Below are positions 10,911 through 22,600 of a stretch of DNA of 64,000 nucleotides, piece by piece. Below the pieces are notes generated by a model that searched no databases, had not been told where the DNA came from, and worked only from the letters and a program-made list of their open reading frames with translations. Location: the NCBI GenBank assembly GCA_010015655.1, contig ML976663.1:885359-949358 (forward strand), in the 5' to 3' direction. The translations under genes and the position numbers were made by a program. How positions within the stretch are numbered: the stretch's first letter is position 1; the number at the start of each line of letters is the position of its first letter. The DNA comes from Bimuria novae-zelandiae CBS 107.79. Lineage: Eukaryota; Ascomycota; Dothideomycetes; Pleosporales; Didymosphaeriaceae.

Positions 10911-11294
10911 ACCGCATGCGAACCGTGGGTGAACTAGCCACCAAGTGGACTGCCAAAACCTTTTAAACTGGAGAAAGAACGTTGCGTTGACATCTGACAG
11001 ATGGTAGGCGCACCCAGATCGCCGGAACACCAAAATCAGAGATCGACATCTTCACCCTTCATATAGATTGGACCCCAGATTTTAGCAATTTGCGGTTATT
11101 GTGCAAAGGACTGGTGGGTAGGCAGGGTAAATACCCGACTGCCGGCTACCGAGGGGAATTCCCCGGCAGCACGCATTTAGCAGGTTGGGGCGTATCGAAA
11201 ACTGCACCGAGAGAAAAAGACAGTGTCAGAGGAGAACCAAGAGCCGCGCAAGATCTGGGCTTGTTGATTGTGTGGTTGGCAGCCGTTGTGGGGC
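10911..11294. other. Short intergenic gap between two minus-strand genes
   Basis: It holds the upstream region of the GT25-like gene and the 3' flank of the F-box-like gene. No gene or clear element is seen. Confidence 0.4.
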
Positions 11295-12311
11295 TCAGTA
11301 GTTGAGCGCGGTATTTGCAAGCTGCATTCGACGACCCCAGCCGCCGTAGATCCACCCGATAGCATCTGCCATGTCGTTGTAATATGGTGCCCAGCCTGCA
11401 AGCCGGTCAGTAAACAAGTATATAGGGACCGAATTTGAAATTTGCTCACCTTCCTGCGAGAATCCGCCCTCCTTACTCTTGAGCTCTTTCCACGATTTGT
11501 TCTGTGTAAGACCGGTCTGGACATACGCCGCGCCCCGCCCTCTGCGCGCAACAATGTGAACCTCGCCGCGAACATCTTGATCTGGCGTTGCAAGACTCGC
11601 ATCTTCAATCACGAGATGGCCTGGCTGTGCAGACCACAGGCGCGGCTCAGCGCTCTCTTTCGCAGTACCATTGCTGCTCTCAGCCGCGATCCACATCTGG
11701 ACGTCCGCGCCCGAAGCCTCCCCATCCCGCTCTTTCAACAGCGCATCCCAGTTCTCCGGCTGCGCGACCCTCTTCTTCCGATGATCGTACCCGCTCGTGA
11801 GAAAATCCGTGTTCGGCGTGATGTAAACCAGCTCCTTCCACGCATCACATTTGAGCAAGCTCTCGATATCAAAGTATGTCACAACATCTCTCCAGGTGTC
11901 GACGAGCCCAAATCCATGGAATGAATCTTCGACGACAAGTTGCTCTAGATGCAGTCCTGGGAGCAGCGACAAAGCATTGCAAAAGTTGTAGGTTGGATAG
12001 TAGTCAGGCCGCCCGCTATTGTACAGCGGGAACGGGAAGGACTTGATGCGGATGTGACGTATTCGTGTGACTACAGCCTGGTCGACGCTCATGAGAGTAT
12101 CCAGCATGGTCTCGGTGCCGCGGAAGTGAAACCGCGCATTGAGAGGCAGATGGCGCCATGCTTCGCGGTGGATTTGCTTACAGGTTTGGAAGAGAGCTGT
12201 GCGATTGGAGCTGCTGGTACGGAAGCCGTGGCGGACGGTGAAGGAGCTGAAGACTTCCTCATAGATGATTTCTCGAAGTTCCAGTGGCAGAGAAAGTAAC
12301 GTAGCCGGCAT
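11295..12311 (-). CDS. Degenerate F-box-like (LPLELR-type) protein
   Basis: Exons 12311-11450 and 11395-11295 (54-nt intron) give 320 residues. The N-terminus MPATLLSLPLELREIIYEEVF is the short helical motif found at the start of a very large fungal family loosely related to F-box proteins. A CKQIH motif follows at about residue 45-50. The remainder is alpha/beta with no catalytic motif. Members are often annotated as 2EXR/F-box-like or DUF proteins and are thought to be substrate adaptors, but function here is inference. The unspliced frame also stays open through the intron; the spliced version removes a poorly conserved-looking insert and joins SQE to GWAPYYNDM. The open frame extends upstream, but the first well-placed ATG is at 12311. 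Confidence 0.75.
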   Translation of the reverse strand: MPATLLSLPLELREIIYEEVFSSFTVRHGFRTSSSNRTALFQTCKQIHREAWRHLPLNARFHFRGTETMLDTLMSVDQAVVTRIRHIRIKSFPFPLYNSGRPDYYPTYNFCNALSLLPGLHLEQLVVEDSFHGFGLVDTWRDVVTYFDIESLLKCDAWKELVYITPNTDFLTSGYDHRKKRVAQPENWDALLKERDGEASGADVQMWIAAESSNGTAKESAEPRLWSAQPGHLVIEDASLATPDQDVRGEVHIVARRGRGAAYVQTGLTQNKSWKELKSKEGGFSQEGEQISNSVPIYLFTDRLAGWAPYYNDMADAIGWIYGGWGRRMQLANTALNY

Positions 12312-12886
12312 GTTGGCGAATTGTGGCAGTCGTCGTGAAGTGCAGTGTGAAATGCAGTATGAGAAGCGTACAGATGAGTGATACGTTCTTATCTGGGCTG
12401 AATCCAGTCCGTTCATTGAAGCACAGCCCGTTATGATAGCCAAAATCAATGCGCAACGAAGTGCAGATGTCAGAAGCAAGCCGCGAAGCCAAAGAGCGGA
12501 TGCAACGAGGGTTTTGTAACACTCGAGTTCAAGTAGACTAAATGACGTTCGGGGACTTATCAGGTTGGTCGATCAAGGTAGACCGTGGCTGCGCATCTGT
12601 CGTAAGGGCCGCTAGCTAACCAGCTAACCCGTTCTCGGTTACGGCACAGTCAAGATAAAAGATGTGTGGACGCCATCAACCATCAGTCACCAAACTGTCA
12701 CCAGCGCATTCGCCGCCCTCATCGTTAATCGCAGTCTCACGCGTTTGTGCATTGCGAAAGAAGCCACCCGGGCTGGGATTTCTGAAGCGTGATTTGCATC
12801 TCATTGGGTATCAATAGGAACTAGCCACCCGTCCCGCTCACGTACTGCTTGCTCTGATAGCGTAACAACAATCAGCCGCAACTAGA
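12312..12886. other. Intergenic region upstream of the F-box-like gene
   Basis: The 5' flank of the F-box-like gene and the 3' flank of the cis-prenyltransferase gene. No coding potential with recognisable features. Confidence 0.4.
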
Positions 12887-14078
12887 TCAGTCTGCTTTGG
12901 AATGCGCCCGAGATTTCTGCTGCTCCTGTAGCTTCTTCTTCTGCCACTGCCACTCCACCAGCACAGGCAGAAACTGCCACAAATCAAATTCGGGCCAAAG
13001 ACACTTGAGAAACACGATCGAAGTGTTCTCGTGGCACTGCCATAACATGAAGTCGCTCAGGCGCTCTACGCCGGAGGTTCGAACCAACAGGTCTAGAGGA
13101 GGCGCGCCGGCGGTTAGCATGTGCTCATTTAGGGTTGCTGCCGTTATGGTCTCGGGATCCGGATAGTTTGGCGTTGCCGAGTGGGTCTCGTCCTTGTCCG
13201 ATGGGTTAATGGTAGTTGAAGTTGACGACGAACGGCCTTCCTCTACAGATTTCGCTCCCTTCATGGAAGCTGGGGACGCGGACCTCGACTCCCATGCCCC
13301 AGATCTTCCATCTGTGTCCTCCTCCAGCATTTGCTTGCGGATCTGTTGGGTAATATGCGATTCGGAAAAGGTGCGCTTCGAAGGTGTCTGGAGACTATCG
13401 AGGGGAGTACTGAACTGCTCTACTGTTGATTTGATAGCCGTGGTGATCTCATCTCGCGACGTATACGGAAAACAAACATTCAAGATCGCCCTACCAACGA
13501 GTTAGCCGAAGGCCGATGTTCGTGTAAAACTGGCTCTTACCTTTTATTGTTGGCGGTGATGGCAACAGCCCGGTCGATCGCTTCAATCACGTCTGGTTTC
13601 ACCAGGGAACGATTGCCCAGGATGCGGATGGCGGCTCCATAACGATCAAGCAGAGCACCATGCTCTGCGAGCTGGCCAAGTTTCAGCTTCGCCAGTTCCA
13701 TAAGCGCATCGACTTCGTGTTTGGAACGCTTGAAGTTCTCAATACTGAAGGCGTAAATGGTCACCACCTTCACACCGGCCTTGTAGCAGACCTCCAGGAT
13801 CTGGCGGGGCACTGTTAGTTTGGTATGATATATTCTTGAGGAAGGAGAAGGCATACACGAGCAAGGGCTTCGAACCCCATGTTGTGCCCCTCCACCGTCT
13901 CAATGTGGTGTTCTCGAGCGAAGCGTCTGTTTCCGTCCATCACGAATGCGACATGCTGGGGCACAGGACCCTGTTTGATAGCGCCGATGAGGAGCTCTCG
14001 AAGCTGGCGGACGGTCCAAGCGACCGGAGGCGAGTATGCGATCCATCTGGAAAGCCCATGTTCGTGGAGAGAAGTCAT
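12887..14078 (-). CDS. RER2: Dehydrodolichyl diphosphate synthase (cis-prenyltransferase)
   Basis: Exons 14078-13857, 13800-13541 and 13490-12887 give 361 residues. The enzyme condenses isopentenyl diphosphate units onto farnesyl diphosphate in cis, making the dolichol backbone used for N-glycosylation, GPI anchors and O-mannosylation at the ER. The conserved family regions are all visible: HVAFVMDGNRRFAREH (the catalytic Asp and diphosphate-binding Gly-Asn-Arg-Arg), GHNMGFEAL, TIYAFSIENFKRSKHEV, and the late DLLVRTSGVERLSDFMLWQ. A Ser/Thr-rich insertion of roughly 90 residues sits between the CFPYTSRDEI region and the late motif, making it longer than yeast Rer2. Introns are 56 and 50 nt with good GT-AG signals. 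The start at MTSLHEHGLSRW fits short fungal N-termini. Catalytic residues argue for the Rer2 type rather than the inactive Nus1/NgBR partner. Confidence 0.93.
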
Positions 14079-14595
14079 TGTGGGCGTTTGTTCCGGTGTA
14101 GGATATAATATTCGTATGTACTTCTGGCGCTGCAACAGCGAACGACGGGCGGAAATGCAATCTAGAACGCTCAAATGCAGAGGGGAAATTTGGCAATCAT
14201 GAATCGGGCGGCATGCTGCATAAGAGTACGCTTCAATGGCGAGTTTACGTGTCGCTGGGCGCTGCTCAGAGGCGGAGCACCAGCCGTGACGCGACTTCCC
14301 ATGAATCACAAGGAAAACGGCGGCGAAACCCCGGAGCGAGTTCTAAACGTGGCAGCACCCCTGCAGGATCGCGGCTGCTGGCTGTGATGCATCACGTGAG
14401 GCTTGGCATCACAAGGCTCGATTCGAAGACCGCCCTAAGTCCGATCTACGAGTATCCTGGCTTGTTCTTCCACAACTCAGCAACTCGTCAGCAGTCGAGC
14501 AGGTAGCTTTGCGTGCTAATAGAGCTGGCCTCCCCCACTAACCGCGCCCTTCCCTTTCGTGCACCCTGTACCTCGCTTCATCTGTTGCCTTCTCG
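14079..14595. promoter_or_regulatory. Divergent promoter region between RER2 and a Cys-Pro-motif gene
   Basis: A 517-bp interval between two divergently transcribed starts. I can point to no specific factor site. Short open frames inside it show no recognisable features. Confidence 0.4.
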
Positions 14596-16362
14596 ATGAC
14601 GTCCAGGCCACAGGACGCTGTCCTGCAGCTAGCGGAGCGGCTTTCCGAAGGTTTTGAAGCCTTGAGCGGGGAGTACCAGTTTCTTCTCTCACAACAAAGA
14701 CAGCTAGAGAGCAAGCTGTCTTGGGCTAAGCAGCAGGTACGTCTATGTTTTTCCTCTCTGCTCTGCCGTTTCTACCTGATGAAAAATCTTTTAGCTCTAG
14801 ACCTGCAGTCGCTTGCGACTCTGACAGACAAACCTATTTCCATTTACTGATACACTTCTCTACCTTCGTTCATTCGTACTTTTCCTCTTCCGAGTCACGC
14901 TGACCTGCCTAAGTATCTAGATTTATTGAAGCGTTTCACTCCCGATACCCTTTCGCAAGACCATCTCGCTTTCCTCCAAGACCTCGAGCACGTAGCACTA
15001 GAATTGCAACGACCACCCGTTTCGTGGATCGATCAGATAGCACAGAGTGATGATGCTGAACGGAAGAGCCATGCCGTGTCCATCAGGCAAGCCGAGGTAG
15101 CCGTAGCAGACTTGCGCGCCCCTGCCTTTGAATCCGGTGTGAAGATCTGGAGTGGGCCATCGGCAGACCGAAGGCCGACACCTCTACGTATACAGACAAA
15201 TGCAACCATGGTGTCCTTAGAGCAGGACTTCACAACAAGCGGCACACCGAGCAAGCTTGGCTGCCCGTTCGCTGCGAATAGTGGTCGGCAGAGCCCGCTT
15301 GTCACACCTCACAGCTCTATCTCTCGCATGAGCCATAGAGGGCGCCGATCGAAGCGACCGTCGTTCAACGACCCAATTAGGGCAGATATATGCGGCATCG
15401 ATGACCCAGCTTCTGCTTCTCCATCAGTCGAAGGTTCAGCTGGCGTGTGTCCGATCCGCTTCCTCGACCAACATGACCCACAAGATGTTGCCAAGTATTT
15501 TGAAAAGCACAAGCACGAGCTGCCTCGTAGCCATGAGGTGTGCATTAACCGCTTCCAGAGCAACGCACAGAGCATACAGGAGCTCGATCGCAAATATGGT
15601 GACCTCGTCAGCATGATACAAGGATTGGGGCAGAAGCACCAGGATTACCTCCCGGAAGAACCGGAGGAGGTCGATGATGCCGCAGTTGCACCAGAAGACG
15701 ATGCGAAGACAGACGTCAAAGTGGAGAAATGGGCCACCGCTGTTACAGCGAGTCTGCAGGACAGCACCGCAGACGAAGACCAACTTAACGTGCCCGATAC
15801 GACGCCAGATGAGACGAGGTCGCCTCGCTTCGATCGCCCACTCAAAGAGATTCGGGTTGGAGAATCGCCTAGTCGGCCCTGGGGCATTCACGTTCCCACA
15901 AAATATACCGACGCTGAAAGCTCTTCTTCAGTAGGTTCAGCCGCGACTGCTTCGCCTCAACTTCCCCTCGATACAATTCGACCGGTTGAAGAAGAAGCAC
16001 CAAACAAAGCTGCAGGATGTCCGTTTGGCCACTTGGTCAAAGCCGGAGGTTCCAAAGTGAAGGAGTTGGATGTCCCTGCAGAGGCTGCGCAAGCACCCCT
16101 GACAGATGTGCCCGTATCGAATCTTGCTCTACCAGAAGACCCGAGACTACCAGATCATCTTGACCGAGAGCCCGAGCCACAGCCACGGCCTCAACCAGAG
16201 CCCGCACGTAAACGCCAAACCGAATCACAGCCCGTGTCTTCGCCAACAACTCCAACCGTTGTCCCTCAAATGGTCTTTAACGGACCCGTCTTTCTCGGAT
16301 ATCCACCAGAACAGCTGGCGATACTCCTGCAAAACAGCAATTTTGGCACTGCTATGCGATAA
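14596..16362 (+). CDS. Uncharacterised fungal protein with three Cys-Pro motifs
   Basis: Exons 14596-14736 and 14914-16362 give 529 residues; the 177-nt intron is long for this window, but both splice signals are canonical and the frame is continuous (AKQQ joined to YLDLLKRF). The first 75 residues look like an amphipathic coiled coil (LAERLSEGFEALSGEYQFLLSQQ). The middle and C-terminal parts are acidic, proline-rich and probably disordered. Three Cys-Pro motifs, GCPFAA near 160, VCPIRFLD near 225 and GCPFGHLV near 415, are spaced along the protein; the second is embedded in a conserved-looking block (VAKYFEKHKHELPRSHEVC). Cys-Pro dipeptides are the core of heme regulatory motifs, but they also occur elsewhere, so a heme or metal role is only a hypothesis. 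The gene is transcribed divergently from RER2. Confidence 0.8.
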
Positions 16363-16858
16363 GCAGCACTAGTTATTTCGACTTGATAGCGTTCTAAGCG
16401 AGACCTTCACCAGGTAAAATATATCTTTACAATGAGCAACTCTGCGTATACCATTTCGCGGCTTCCGTTCCTGGCGGTCGCTCCTTTGATCAACGTACTG
16501 CCTGTTTTACTGTCAACCAAATCGGAGAGGCGTTTGTAACCCATTTGCAAGGGCAAACGCCAAGCGCGACCGAGCTCGTATGTAGCGACTCGAGGTTCGA
16601 ATTTAATGTTGATAACATACTTTTCCCGACAAAATTCGATCGAAGCGGCAAGGGTTCACTGTCGCTTCTTTTGTTGCACCACTGGGCTTATGTGTTGTTA
16701 AGCAGTCGGCCACGGTGGCCCACGTCAATCAAATCCAGCCACTCGTCGAAATCACCAATTGCAACCCCAAACAGGTAGGCGCTCTCACTGGACCCATTTC
16801 CGAAACCTGACCGTCAGTTCTGGCACCGCGCAGGGCACGGCATCTGCCGCCTCTCAGA
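16363..16858. other. Intergenic region, no gene supported
   Basis: The 3' flank of the Cys-Pro-motif gene and 5' flank of the next F-box-like gene. No recognisable elements. Confidence 0.4.
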
Positions 16859-17710
16859 ATGACCATCCGCACTCGCCTGGCGCGTGCCTTTGCCCGTTGT
16901 CACGGCCCAGCAGTCCAAGGGCAGTGCAGCTTCTTTTCCCTTCCGTTGGAGCTACGGAACGAAGTCTACATGTACATTTTCGCCTCCTCACTGGTGCACG
17001 AGCCTTCCAAAGAGCCGCTTACAGACTGGGACAACTTGCTTCTCACCTGCCGGCAAATCAAATACGAAATGGAGCGAATGCCTGCCACACCCATTATTGC
17101 GTTGGTCGCCACTGTCTGGACTGACAACTTCCCTGGAACCCCTCTTCGCATAGAGCGTATTGCGAACAGCAACTCCACCTACGGTACTCAATTCCTCACT
17201 GTTGCCATGCCTCGCGCCATGTTTCAGGCGTCACCTAGGGACCATCTCCTGGAGTACATCTCCATGTACATCTCACCACTCTTTCGCATCTTCACAGAGA
17301 AACTCCTCATCACGCTGTACGACGACGGTTCGCCTCTCGTCAACCAACTGCCAGACTTGGTTTTCACGCTCGATGACATCGTCTGGGGCCGGTACCGGGG
17401 CCTATCTACCGCCAATAACGTGGGTGGAGCACCATGTCGCAACTACTTCAATGCGAACGAGGTTGTCGTGGATTGGACCGGCCACGCGAATCTGATGGGG
17501 GGGACAGCCCTGATTCTTCCTTGGATGTGGGGATGTTACGCGTTGTTGTACTGTGTGCTTGAGCCGGTGAAGCGGAGTGTGGGGTTGAGGAGTTTCGCCA
17601 TAAAGATCACCTGGGTGGAGGGGAGTAAAAGGAGGAAGTTCTGGATTGAGAGGGTTACTTGGAGTAGTAAGTCGTACTTCCGGAGGACACGAAGGGGGTT
17701 TTGGAGGTGA
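16859..17710 (+). CDS. Second degenerate F-box-like (LPLELR-type) protein
   Basis: An intronless frame of 283 residues. After a short basic leader the motif FFSLPLELRNEVYMYIF appears at about residue 25-41, the same motif type as in the gene at 11295-12311, followed by a CRQIKYEM helix. The rest is uncharacterised and ends in a basic tail (KRRKFWIERV, RRTRRGFWR). The two proteins share this N-terminal architecture but little obvious sequence beyond it, so they are probably independent members of a large fungal family rather than a recent tandem duplicate. Function is unknown; a role as a binding adaptor is inferred only from the family label. Confidence 0.7.
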   Translation: MTIRTRLARAFARCHGPAVQGQCSFFSLPLELRNEVYMYIFASSLVHEPSKEPLTDWDNLLLTCRQIKYEMERMPATPIIALVATVWTDNFPGTPLRIERIANSNSTYGTQFLTVAMPRAMFQASPRDHLLEYISMYISPLFRIFTEKLLITLYDDGSPLVNQLPDLVFTLDDIVWGRYRGLSTANNVGGAPCRNYFNANEVVVDWTGHANLMGGTALILPWMWGCYALLYCVLEPVKRSVGLRSFAIKITWVEGSKRRKFWIERVTWSSKSYFRRTRRGFWR

Positions 17711-18068
17711 GATGCTGGGATGGTGGATGCGGAGCGAGTTCGTTCGGTGGGTTTTAATGAGAGCTCTGCGGGTGCTGAGCTATGGTAAGGTTGGGTATAT
17801 GCAAGTTGAGAATCCGGGCCTAATACGTCACATAAATCTGCCTGGAAAACCCGCTCGCATCATAAGCCTATGTTCCTTCTCCCGTCGTCCGCATCGCCAT
17901 CATCTTTCCCGTCGCCGCGAATCCGCAGGCCGTCGCTAAGTGTACTTCTTCGCAAAGTCCCACGGTCTTCATGGACAAGAACAACACCTGGATTCCCATC
18001 GACGGGCAAACGCAGTGAGAGAACTCAGTTGTGTGTACGCAAGGAACAAAATCCCTCAACCTTCACCT
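17711..18068. other. Convergent intergenic region
   Basis: The 3' ends of the F-box-like gene and PSF3 face each other here. No separate gene is supported. Confidence 0.4.
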
Positions 18069-18823
18069 TCACTTCTTCAAATCCGTCATCCACGTCCTCA
18101 CCGCCTTGGCACTATCATGGCTCGCGCGGAAAACTGCTCAGTTAGCAATACCCCCCCCATACGGCGGTAAGGAACTCACGCTGTCGCTCATTCTCATCCA
18201 ACCCCCTCATAAAATCCGCGCCTTCGCCCAGCGCGCCGCGCGGGTTGTGCGCTTGGTCTGCGATGACGGCTGCGCGGGACTTGAATGCCTTCATACACAC
18301 CCATCAGCGCTATGCACTTCCCGACTATCCCATTACTAATACAAGGAATTCAAGGAAAGGATAAGGGTGTGAAGGGAAGGGAAACAGATTAGGCGTACAT
18401 CACTCAGAATCTCAATCATTTCCTCCTCCTCAAATAGTTCCAGAATGCGCGCGCCGAGGTTATAAAAGTGCGGCGCGAGCGAGCGCAGGTCGACGGTGCG
18501 GGCGTCTGCCTTGAGGGCGTTGAGCACGCGGTGGGATAGGGCGGTGGGGTGGTCCAGAGAGACGAGGGAGGTATTTGTGCCCATGTTCTGGCTCAGTGCG
18601 AGCATTTCTCCGAGCCAGAGCGGGAGCTCGACTTTGGACCCCGATTTCATGGGGCCGCTCATGTTGCCTTCGAGGAAGCCGAGCCCGGGGACGGTGAGCT
18701 CGAAGGTGCAGGGGACTTTCTGGGGGTTTGGTCAGCGAGAGGCAAATGAAGGCGGGATAGGATTTAGGGAATGATTACCTGAGCATCTGTGAGGATGGCG
18801 TCAACGTCATAGTAGGAAGACAT
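18069..18823 (-). CDS. PSF3: GINS complex subunit Psf3
   Basis: Four exons, 18823-18779, 18719-18399, 18288-18180 and 18133-18069, give 179 residues, the usual Psf3 size. GINS (Sld5-Psf1-Psf2-Psf3) joins Mcm2-7 and Cdc45 to form the replicative helicase in the nucleus. The N-terminus MSSYYDVDAILTDAQ followed by KVPCTFELTVPGLGFLEG and then GSKVELPLWLGEMLA is the characteristic Psf3 start; the last segment is the diagnostic family motif. The remainder is helical (TVDLRSLAPHFYNLGARILELF, then AFKSRAAVIADQAHNPRG) and ends RTWMTDLKK. All three introns (60, 110 and 46 nt) have GT-AG ends, and each splice restores frame. It is divergent from BLM10, with an 835-bp shared upstream region. Confidence 0.93.
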
Positions 18824-19658
18824 ACTCGCTGCGGCAATGATTGATTAGTCGATGCGAAATCGGCGGTGGTGACAATGCGCAAGGCTGAGCAGCGCGTGTT
18901 CAGAGCATGGATCGGGATTGTTTACATATGCAGCAAGCTCAAAATGGGACAAGTGAAGGGTGGGATGGAATTGGAAAAGGAGGGGAAATAAAGGCGGAGG
19001 AAGGCGCGGGCAAATTGAAAAGGAGTGTTGACGACGTGTACACTCTTGCCTACCTGTATAACGCCAGCTTTAAGTGTTGCGCGTCCGAGATTGCCTGCAG
19101 ACCCAGCCTAGTATATAAGAAGCGGCGCGTGCCCGGTGATAAACAATACAACTTCCGCTTTGTTCTCAGATATTACTCAGTCCCGTCTCTTTTCAAGTAG
19201 GTTGCACCTCGCTGCTCTGTTTCGCGATGCTGTCGCGTGAAGCCTCGCGTAGCTAAGCTGTTGTTCTAGTTCACTCCTGGTCAAGGCACACGCATCCGCG
19301 CAGGGTCATAGCTTCAAAATCTGGGGCACTGCGGCGTCGGCTACCTACATGAACCGCTCCAGAGCCTCCCCCGCTTGAGACCAATATATTCATTGCACCC
19401 TCGACACCCGGACTCGCAGTGACTGCCACGCTTCACCGTGCGTCAACTGCGCGACCCTGAGCCACCCGCCTGGTCCCGTGTCGACGCTGGCCCGCCTCAC
19501 GCCGGCGCCTGCGACCTCCGCAACTGCATCCACCAGCTCAAAGGCTTACGTTATCCTTCACGGCTGCGAGCTACTCTGTATTGTTTGATGGTGTAGACGG
19601 TCACTCACACCCTCCTTCCTCGCTGTACGGTTACCCGTACGCAACCCACGCAGGTACC
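18824..19658. promoter_or_regulatory. Divergent promoter region between PSF3 and BLM10
   Basis: 835 bp between divergent starts. A TATA-like tatataa lies at 19112-19118, far upstream of the BLM10 ATG, so it would imply a long 5' leader if used. No cell-cycle MCB (ACGCGT) or Rpn4-type proteasome element is apparent. Confidence 0.4.
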
Positions 19659-22600
19659 ATGGTTGTGAGCGAGCGGATATCACAGCTCATGGGCGCACTC
19701 GATTCGGCGTCTGGCGTCGACTCGTCGCGCGCGACCTCGCCCGGCGGCGACTGGCGCCAGAGCAACGGCGATGCTAACGGCACCGACGAGGAGGCCAAGA
19801 ACCGCAGCCGGCCGCGAACGTTCCCCTACTTCGAATACCTGCCGTACAAGGCAGAGGACCCCAGCGAGCGTGTGGAGAACCTGAACACATGTCTGAAGCA
19901 CCTCTACATCGCCGTGTCGGCGGGCGACTTTGCGCCAGGGGCAGTGCACTGGACGCGCGAGCTGCGCGGCTGGATCCAGCTGAAGTTCGAGATTCCGCGT
20001 GCCACACGGATCAAGATGGTGAATCTCTACTACGAGCTTGCCCTGGCCCCGGGGTTGGACTATCTCGTTGCAGAGCGCTTTGCGAGCATGTTTATGACGC
20101 TGACAAAGTGAGGAGAACCTACAACATTGCAAATGCACAACCAAAGAAAATCAGCTCACACTTGGACAGGCGAAAACATTACCTTCGCCCGGGCAAAGAC
20201 CTCACGCTCGACTGGCGGCCGCTGTTCCGCGAACTCAAGATGTTCGTGCTGCCCTCCGAGTCGGGAACCTCCTCGCCACCGAGCATCAAGCGAAACATCC
20301 GAACCCTGACCAAGATGTGCACCTTCGCCCAGTACTACTTCGATCCGCAAGAGATACCTGCGATACTGGAGGAGATTCTGCCCTTCTTCAGCACATCTTA
20401 CTCCGAGGGTGCCTTTGTGGTCGTTGGCTTGCTCAACTTGCTGATGCCGACAAGCATACCGCTAGAAGATCGGGAGGACCTACAACCCCAAGAATACTTG
20501 CCCCTATTCTTCCATTTGTGGTCGCTGGTCAATAGGTCGAAATTGGCGGATGCGCACTTCATGGACGTCATGTCGCGAATGGCTCGCGAACTGCTTCCCG
20601 CAGGACACGTCCCCTTCTCGCAGTACGGCCTGTTTACCAGCGAACAGTGCTCGCTCATCTTTACCTCGATATTGCGTCTGCTCGAGATACCCGTCGGACA
20701 AGCGACCTCTCCATATAGCTCCACGGTCGATTTGGGTGCTGGGCTTGCAGTTATGCTGGATAGAGACCAGCGAAAGCACCCGTCCACCCACCACATCGCG
20801 CGCATCATCGTCATGTCCTTTTCTCCCGCATGTGTAGAGCACGAGGACTCCGTCCTTAGTAAGCTGGAGGGCCTCATTCAGGCCATCGAGACTTTCTACC
20901 ACCCTTCCAACTCCGGCAACTGGACGCGATCGCTTGCGCAACTCGTCTTCTACCTCGTGGACTTCTTCCTCCTACGGTGGAACAGGGAACACAATGGTGA
21001 GATGAATGTTCCCGAGGAGCGAAAACTCGACGATGCGATCAAGCGTCGTTTCGTGCTATGCTTGCGCGAGGTTACCTTCATGGGCATCTTCTCGAAGAGT
21101 GAGCGAGCTGTGTTGTACTCACAGAGCGCGCTACAAGGTCTCGCGTACTTGGAGCCGACCCTCATATTGCCAGGTGCGTTGCAACGGATTTACCCCGCCA
21201 TGCAGGGTTTGGTCGAGGTACATCGTACCATTTCCTCGATCAAGGCATTGCAAATGCTGTCTAAGATCATGGCGCGTACCAAAGGCTACCGGTGCCACGT
21301 TACCACACTACTAGGGCTTGCGATTCCGGGTATAGACCCCAACGATTTGGATAAGACTGTACAGACCCTGAGTTACATCCAAGGCGTCTGTTACACGGTG
21401 CCGTTCCATGACCTCACACAAGAGAAGAAGGGCGCAAACGGCGCAACGTCTGGCTCGGGGACGGCCACACCGATGGAGGGCGTCGACGTCGGCACAGGGC
21501 TTGCTGTGGAGTGGATCACGCAGCAGGTCGAACGATTAGAGAACGCCAAAGGTTTCATCGAGATAGATTACGACAAGGAGCTCAGCGATCACGAGGAAGA
21601 GATGATCTTACGCTCCTCGACCACAGGACTTGCCGAATTCCTATTGTCCTTCCTTGGTCGGGTGTTCACTCTCCTGGAGAATTTGCCGGACGCGGCTAGG
21701 GTACGCAGCGGTTCTCCCGAAGAGAATGTGGCCAACTACCTGCCCGCTGCGTTCACGCCACTGCTCGCAGCGCTCTCTCCTGAGCTGTTTGACATCGCCT
21801 TGGATAAGGTCGCCAACTTTATCACGAACCATGTTATCCACCAGGCTCGTGATGCAATATCATTCATCTGCAACAGTTTTGTTAAGGTCAATCCAGAAAA
21901 GTCGTTGAAACGATTATTGCCTCATCTCTTCGCTGGTATCCGCACAGAAATCGAAGACAATGGCGCTGGTTCAACACGAACCACCGGTGCCGAAGTGCTT
22001 CCGCGAGACCGTGGTCTTGTATGGTACCTCTGTATCTTGGGCATGTGCGTGGTTCATGTCGGTGATGCGGTCATGGAGTGGAAAGACGAGCTCTTCGAGA
22101 TTGCAGAGTACATGCAAAAGAACGTCCGAGGTGCTGCCACCATTCATGTCTCCAACTTTATTCATCATCTTCTCCTGAACGTCACATGCACCTACACCAA
22201 CGACTACTCTATCTACGAGGATGATGAGCTCGAGTCTGGTCTCACTGCCAGCTCGTGGGGTCGTCAGGTAGACGTGAAGCAACTGAATATAAAGTGGCAC
22301 AAGCCTAGCACAGAGGAAATTGACTTCGCAGTCAAGTTGTTTGAGTCCCAAGTCAGCTCTTCCGTCAATGCACTGACTGCGCTAATTTCCGATGAACCGC
22401 CGGTCAAGCGGGAAGGCACTGGCAAGGACTGGTCAGACGAGCTATCTAGAAACATCACTCTTCTGAGACTGGTTATATCTGGTATCTCTGTGCTATTCGA
22501 CATCCGGCATGACCAGCGCCAGGAAACCTCCGACACCGATGAAGATGGCGATGCCATGGAGACAGAAGGCATCGAGGACGATGCAGGATTGGGCGAAGCC

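Noticed and set aside
6099..14078. Secondary-metabolite or glycosylation gene cluster
   Set aside because: The genes are unrelated housekeeping or orphan functions; there is no synthase, dedicated transporter or regulator.
19889..20154. Open frame starting at 19889 as the N-terminus of Blm10
   Set aside because: Its first ~90 residues are an Arg/Ala-rich shadow of the true first exon; a 47-nt GT-AG intron joins the conserved N-terminus from the other frame.
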